A DNA stretch of 64,000 nucleotides from Opisthorchis felineus (taxonomy: Eukaryota; Platyhelminthes; Trematoda; Opisthorchiida; Opisthorchiidae): the NCBI GenBank assembly GCA_004794785.1, contig SJOL01006413.1, positions 1 through 64,000 of the forward strand. The letters are read 5' to 3'. The notes beneath the pieces were generated by a model, which was not told where the DNA came from, made no database searches, and saw only the letters and a program-made list of their open reading frames with translations. Every line of letters starts with the position of its first letter. Within the stretch, counting starts at the first letter, position 1. Both the position numbers and the translations under genes were made by a program. Below, one piece after another: positions 58,840 through 64,000 of this stretch.

Positions 58840-61800
58840 CTGAGAAAAAGTATTGAAGTCAGTTAGTTGATGATGTAGATCCTCTCGGACCGCGTGAGGC
58901 TTAAGGAACTTAACAACAACAGCCAATGAGTAAGGTGTAGTTCAAAATAATTTTGGCTTGAAGTGTATAAAAATTATCCTATCAACCAATAAATTTGCTA
59001 GAATTGTATATTCGCATCCAAAGACGCAGTCTTGCCTACAGTTTCTTGAAATCAAGCTATTACGTATGGGCTACAAATACAATGACTTCGTCACACGCTG
59101 CAAAATGATGCCATAAAAATTGGAGCAGAACTGTTTACTAAATTTAGTCGGTGCTAACATGCTTACACAGTTCTTTCAGTCGGTGAGCAAATCTTGTTCA
59201 CAAATGTTTCCAACAGTGTACGATTTCCGAATTTCACTAAAGCATCTTGTGTAACAGTTTTTCCTGGATATGAGATATGTACTTCAACGAATTTGTTTTT
59301 GCCAGTGAGTTCCTAACCAGCTTTTAAGTATTGCGTACCTGCAATCACTCCTCGAATTGTCGCTCCTTATGCAATTGGGCTTGACTAGGCAGACCATTGA
59401 AATTAGTCTCCGAAGATACCTCTCTCCAAGTATCTCATCACAAGCATCTTTGATAGACAAAATTTTCGACGGAGTGTTTAAAGTTGGAACATAAGTACGT
59501 CATAAACTGCCCAACGGTTGGAAAACTAAAGACGGACTTGCTTACTGCTTGATTCCAGTGATTTCTTCGTTGGGTAAACGTGATCTTGCTAAACACTCCT
59601 GGTGCCTTGTCATTCTAGTTTCTAACTACTTGACACTTGCATCTCTCATGAGAGAATTTCCACTGCACGAAAGTCCAACCTTCAGAAAAGATAACTTTAT
59701 TCTGACCCCGTGGGATTTCGTTGGCAGCTGCTTCCTTTAAAAGACTGCTTTTACTTTAATTTTGACACCATATGTATTATGGAGAAACTGGTGTAGAAAT
59801 CAAACACTGGGTTTTTTTACATGCCAACGTCAAATGGATACCTGAACACTAGAACAACCGACAGAATTGTTTTCAAGGCAGTTTGGACCACAGAACGCGA
59901 CTCTCATTCTTAGGTTGCGCAATTACTCCTTGAAAGAGTGAAGAAACCTGACCGTGCGCTACTACACACGGCATTTTCAATGACCAATACTTGTTGTCAT
60001 TCAGTGTCCTCCAGATAAGATCACCATTTTGAAATAAGTGTACTTTGGAGTCGTATTATCATATTGCGTAAACTGAGAGACGGTCAACCAGTTGGAAGCA
60101 GAGGATCTGGTAAATCTACCTTTGTGAGTTATGCAGGACTGATTTTCCTACACAAAATCAGTCTTACAGCTTTCAATTAGTTCTTCAAGGTTCTACCACG
60201 CTTAGAAGCCTGTTAATGGCTTATACTGGGATGGATCGGTTTATGTACGGTTTCATATATTCGCAAGACAAATTTTGCGGACTAATCAAGATGTACGGGA
60301 CAAAGTTGCATTATAACTGTCCTAGTATTAGGATGAAAACCATTCACTTTTTAAATTAATAGCGGATTTGATAGACCTAAAGCGATTCACAAATAACCTA
60401 AACGCAAGCCAGATTTATCTTTTATGCCCTGTGTGTTGAAATGTGGCGCTTTAAAGGAAGATCCTGTTTTTATAGCCGCAAAATGACGTTTATTGCGCTA
60501 GAGAACCAAAATTCCCGTAGTGAAAAAAGTAAGTATGTGGACGACATTGGTCGTCCCACAAAATACTACTGACCGTGTGAATCGGCGCTTTGTCACCCCA
60601 CCATTTTCAGGGTTTCAACGTAGTATATTTGCAACACAGGTGATACTATTTTTGAATATTCAAGCGACCAGTAAGGCAGATTCACTCTGAAAATAATTTG
60701 CCCACAAAACACCCCGTCATTGTTCAAGGAGACCGCTGCCCGTCCATTTCCACCGATCAACCGTAAGTTTCATTGTTGGCGTCAACTTTGGTGGTATCCG
60801 TTAGAAGTGTGAACGATTCAGTGGTTCTGTCTATAGCATTTCGTTATGCACGTTTAGGTGTGCCAAATAGGACACTGTTAGTGATTTCCTGCACGGATGA
60901 GGCAGCTGTACACCGGTTTTCTGCCTTTCAGCATAGGCTGGTTTAACTTACAAGACGAGACCTCCCCTGGTAATTCCCAAAACACGTCACCGTGCCAACG
61001 GTCGCATACGACTTTTACCCTCAACAGTGGATACAGAAAATTGAGGATCAAATTCTTCAGCGGACTACTTCGAGGAACAGTTATAATTCACATCTGCGCT
61101 GTGAAAAATTCAGTAACAAGAATGACAGGAGTTTGATTTGAGTATACGAAAGTTTTCTGTTAGTGTGGATATCCAAACAAACTCCTTCAAATTGGTGTTG
61201 AGCAAAAAATTCACAGGTATTTAACTGATTGTAAATTTGATAAAAACACTATGAAACTATGCATCCTGTGCGTCTTTGGGGAGTGCAAACTGTTTACCAC
61301 AGTCGTTTGAGGCGAAGAGGTCACATTATAATTGAAACACTGAAAAAGGTTCCCTAGTAGCAGTCCTATTTTCAGCCACATTCTCCAAAATATCAATGAT
61401 TAAGTTTGTGGAAATACGTCTTATCATTCAAGCGTTTTTTTAAAGGGCAGTTAGGTTTATCCGTCGTAGAAATCTGACGTAGATGGCACAAACTATAAAT
61501 TATTGCAGCATTCATTGTAATGGAGTGTAGCGTTTTGCCACAGAATTCTCCCAAGCCTGGGTTTCCCAGCTTTCTCAAATGTTTTACGTGCGTTATTTCA
61601 AGTTTCACTGTACTGTTTTGGATTCCCCCTATTTGGCATTACTTTTGTCTTTCACATATACGTGTACATGATATGTACAAGGGTACGTGCCTACTCCTTT
61701 TACATTTCTGGATATTCCTGAGTGTTAAAGCTACAACAGTGCTCGAGGTAGCCCTCTGTGATCATAGCAATACGTAACAAACTATAAAGTGCATAGTACT

Positions 61801-62635
61801 AGGTATCCATATGTGCGTCTACAGCAGGTTTCATGAATTTTATGGGTCAACAGCTGGCCTGCTGCACGCGACGTGGGACCCAACTCTTCAGCTTTACCAC
61901 TCGAAATGGAAGTTATGTGTCGCCAGTTGGGAATGCTGATGGCTTTAGAACTTTACGGTCCTGAACGCACACTCGTTTTACTTCCTCGCGTTTACACCAA
62001 ACACAGTGAGTTCAACTGAATACACATGCGCCTCGAGCAAACCACATGTAGCATTACCCACTGTGTTCGTGGCCCATTAGTTTGGATTGGTAAGACAGAT
62101 AAATCTGGAGGTGGATGCCAGCTCAACACGTTATAACCGGGCTGTTCGAAACTCTTTACTTCTGCACAGTCCCAGGAAACACTATTCCACCAGCTGCACT
62201 ATATGTGCCGTTAGTTGCCGTTGCAGAATCTGTCTATTATTAGCATTGATACTATTAATAACTAATAATAACTGATACGCTAGGTCATCCTGTCTTCATC
62301 CGCGAGGGCAAAGGTCTGCCTCTTAATAGCACACAGCGGACACTCAAGACCAATGGACACGCATAGAAAGAGACCCTTCCGGTGGATATAAGTTACAGCG
62401 AAAAGAGTTAAAGCACTGGAAGAAAAGTAGAAACGAAATATTAATGAAGTTTGAATTTATTTCACTATAACCTCTTGTAATTGTTTGGCCGTCTCCTGAA
62501 CATATGAGTGCGTCATCCACCGGCAATGAGTATTTCCTGACAGTTCCTTAACTTTAAGGCCTAGCTAAGTCAAACCGTTTATACTGAACACAGGATATCT
62601 ATATCACTGAAAAGTGTCAACTTCTGGCAACTTAC
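58840..62635 (-). other. Intron of the SAXO4-like gene
   Basis: 3796 bp, phase 0, between donor GTAAGT (62635) and the acceptor at 58840. Open frames inside (plus 59549-59740, 60897-61136, 61520-61777; minus 61393-61608) have no recognised domain; the minus one (EITHVKHLRKLGNPGLGEFC) is the most coding-like but is not needed for the reading frame. Confidence 0.45.
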
Positions 62636-62810
62636 TCGAGTCATGTAATGAGTGACGAATCGATCCGGAGGCCCTGCATCATATTCCACATGTCCATGGT
62701 CATTGGATGTGAAGCCACTTGACGTAAGGGGTCCAGAAAATTGTTTGCCCAGTTTGATGACCTTACTTGGTGGTTCAACTTGATGCCCAAGGTATGTGCC
62801 TTTTTCCATG
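62636..62810 (-). CDS. SAXO4: SAXO4/PPP1R32-like gene, internal exon
   Basis: Acceptor TTTTTATTGCAG ends at 62811; donor CTCGA/GTAAGT at 62635. It enters in phase 2 (one base completes a codon) and leaves in phase 0. It encodes MEKGTYLGHQVEPPSKVIKL, GKQFSGPLTSSGFTSNDHGH and VEYDAGPPDRFVTHYMTR. The pairing (S/T)GF(S/T)xN ... P.DR(F/Y)(L/V)T.Y is the C-terminal signature I recall for PPP1R32. The join to the next exon gives THYMTR-FYEPPPG without a break. Confidence 0.6.
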
Positions 62811-63039
62811 CTGCAATAAAAAGTTAGGCGTCGAATTCTGTGATACTTAGCAACGGGAATAAATGTCCTCGTTTCAATTTTCATTAGGTTGTTTTTCCTC
62901 AAAGCTCAATACCCGGTGAAATGTTATTAGAGCTATTGATGTCTCTTGGTTTTTTCACTTCTATGCAACTTAGGAAATTTGAATTTCAACACGCATCCTC
63001 CAAGGTAGTTTACGTCAAATGAGATGAATTACACTTCAC

Positions 63040-63206
63040 AGATCTCCCCAAAACCCCAGTTGATGATCTGAGAGAGATAGTGAACTGCTATTGAGGGCTC
63101 CTGGATGATCTATCCCATTAACGTCTTTGAACCGCTCTTGACACGCACAATGCTGATGCATCCGTCCAGTGATGAATGTGGTGTTGAAGATTGGGAGTCT
63201 CGCTTG
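63040..63206 (-). CDS. SAXO4: SAXO4/PPP1R32-like gene, upstream internal exon
   Basis: Acceptor CATAGCTCACCAG ends at 63207; donor GATCT/GTGAAG at 63039. It enters in phase 0 and leaves in phase 2, matching the next exon across a 229-bp intron. It encodes QARLPIFNTTFITGRMHQHC, QERFKDVNGIDHPGALNSSS and LSLSDHQLGFWGD. Together with the three downstream exons the CDS is 570 bp, exactly 189 codons plus stop with no internal stop. The donor is weaker than the others. Confidence 0.5.
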
Positions 63207-63337
63207 CTGGTGAGCTATGCAGTGAAGATAAACAAATGAAAATGTGCGGGTAAATCATTATTGTAGAATATGGGTGACAGGCTTGCACGTGTCTCCCCAC
63301 AACCCCCTGCCCAAAGAGGGCCCATAAGGACAACTTC

Positions 63338-63442
63338 AGGCTCTTTCCGTGATATGAGGCCTAAAATTGTTATCTTTTGACAGACTATCCCCGTCACCAA
63401 ATGAAAACCCTTCCCGATGTCCGCGAGGTGCAAGCTCATCTT
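63338..63442 (-). CDS. Possible further exon of the SAXO4-like gene
   Basis: Behind acceptor ACCTTCGTTAG (ends 63443) one minus frame reads DELAPRGHREGFSFGDGDSL then SKDNNFRPHITERA and meets TGA. The G.REGF string suits the repeated motifs of SAXO4-type proteins and the frame is the same as that of exon 63040-63206, but no GT donor before the stop gives the right phase. Another frame (MSLHLADIGKGFHLVTGIV) is open longer. Low confidence; the 5' part of the gene lies beyond 64000. Confidence 0.2.
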
Positions 63443-63449
63443 CTAACGA

Positions 63450-64000
63450 AGGTCGGGATAAGGAACTTCACTCACATTCTGGTACTAAGTAGGTCAGTGC
63501 GTGGTCATATAGGAGCCAACCTCGCTCCTATGTGATCAGGGCCACAAAGGCATAACTTCGACTATGTGCTGCATAACTAGGGAATTTTCCTCTCTTTAGA
63601 TTTCACACAAAGAGAACAAATAAAACGGGATTTGACGGAGCGGATTTCAAAACGGATACTTCAGTGAAACAAATAAGCATGATCAATCCTAGGAAATCGT
63701 CCCCACTGAAGCTATCCATTTAAAATAAGATAACTATATACCATTAGAAACTAATAAATCATGAGATCCTGGGTCGCTGAGTGAGGTAATCCCCCTGAAG
63801 AGTGGACTATAACATTTCCTGTTTTTCAGGAGATACTATCCCGTCCTAGCCATAAAAACGTCTTCTCCATACTACGTTTCCAAAAAGGCAGCTTCAGAAT
63901 AGTCAAATATCCACAACATCCTGAGGCTGCTCTTAAACCCAATAAGTGCCCCAATTCTCAATAACGGTTTTTGATTAGCCTCTTGATTATTTTTTCAACG
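63450..64000. other. Right end of the window, nothing recognised
   Basis: No open frame, repeat or splice-flanked segment could be supported in the last 550 bp; probably intron or flank of the SAXO4-like gene. Confidence 0.35.

Noticed and set aside
1..64000. Prokaryotic features: operons, CRISPR arrays, ribosome binding sites, phage or IS elements
   Set aside because: No regularly spaced repeats, no dense long open frames, and clear spliced eukaryotic exons and SINE/LINE elements.

Overview
The window is eukaryotic and most probably from a digenean fluke (Trematoda). Evidence seen: AT-rich DNA with sparse short exons flanked by GT..AG sites, several copies of a tRNA-derived SINE whose antisense or sense translation (AQWLERE..KVRGSNP) recurs in fluke gene sets, decayed APE-type non-LTR retrotransposons, and diverged metazoan genes. 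There are no bacterial operons, rRNA genes or CRISPR arrays. The species assignment is inference.

Layout. 1-7.2 kb: no firm gene, only coding-like fragments on the minus strand. 7.2-14.6 kb: a repeat-rich block with SINE copies and two plus-strand LINE relics. 15.5-18 kb: a plus-strand gene that I read as a diverged HAPSTR1 (C16orf72) homologue, bracketed by two antisense SINE copies. 20.2-23 kb: a second tRNA-like repeat followed by a third LINE relic. 23-33.8 kb: essentially no supportable genes. 33.8-38 kb: the last two exons of a minus-strand paired-like homeobox gene of the Rax (retinal homeobox) type, split by an intron at homeodomain residues 46/47. 38-39 kb and 43.2-43.7 kb: a roughly 290-300 bp interspersed repeat. 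45-48.5 kb: weak plus-strand exon candidates. 54.7-63.2 kb: four phase-compatible exons of a minus-strand gene that I read as the C-terminal part of a SAXO4/PPP1R32-like axonemal protein; its 5' end lies beyond the window. A plus-strand terminal exon with its own AATAAA (58261-58491) lies inside an intron of that gene.

The genes do not form a pathway. By family they cover a nuclear HUWE1-linked stress modifier (HAPSTR1), an eye/anterior neural transcription factor (Rax) and a ciliary microtubule protein (SAXO4). No previously undescribed system is convincingly visible. The most useful results are three genes that ordinary long-ORF inspection would miss because their exons are only 43-470 bp. 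Assignments rest on my reading of motifs and splice phase, without database search.
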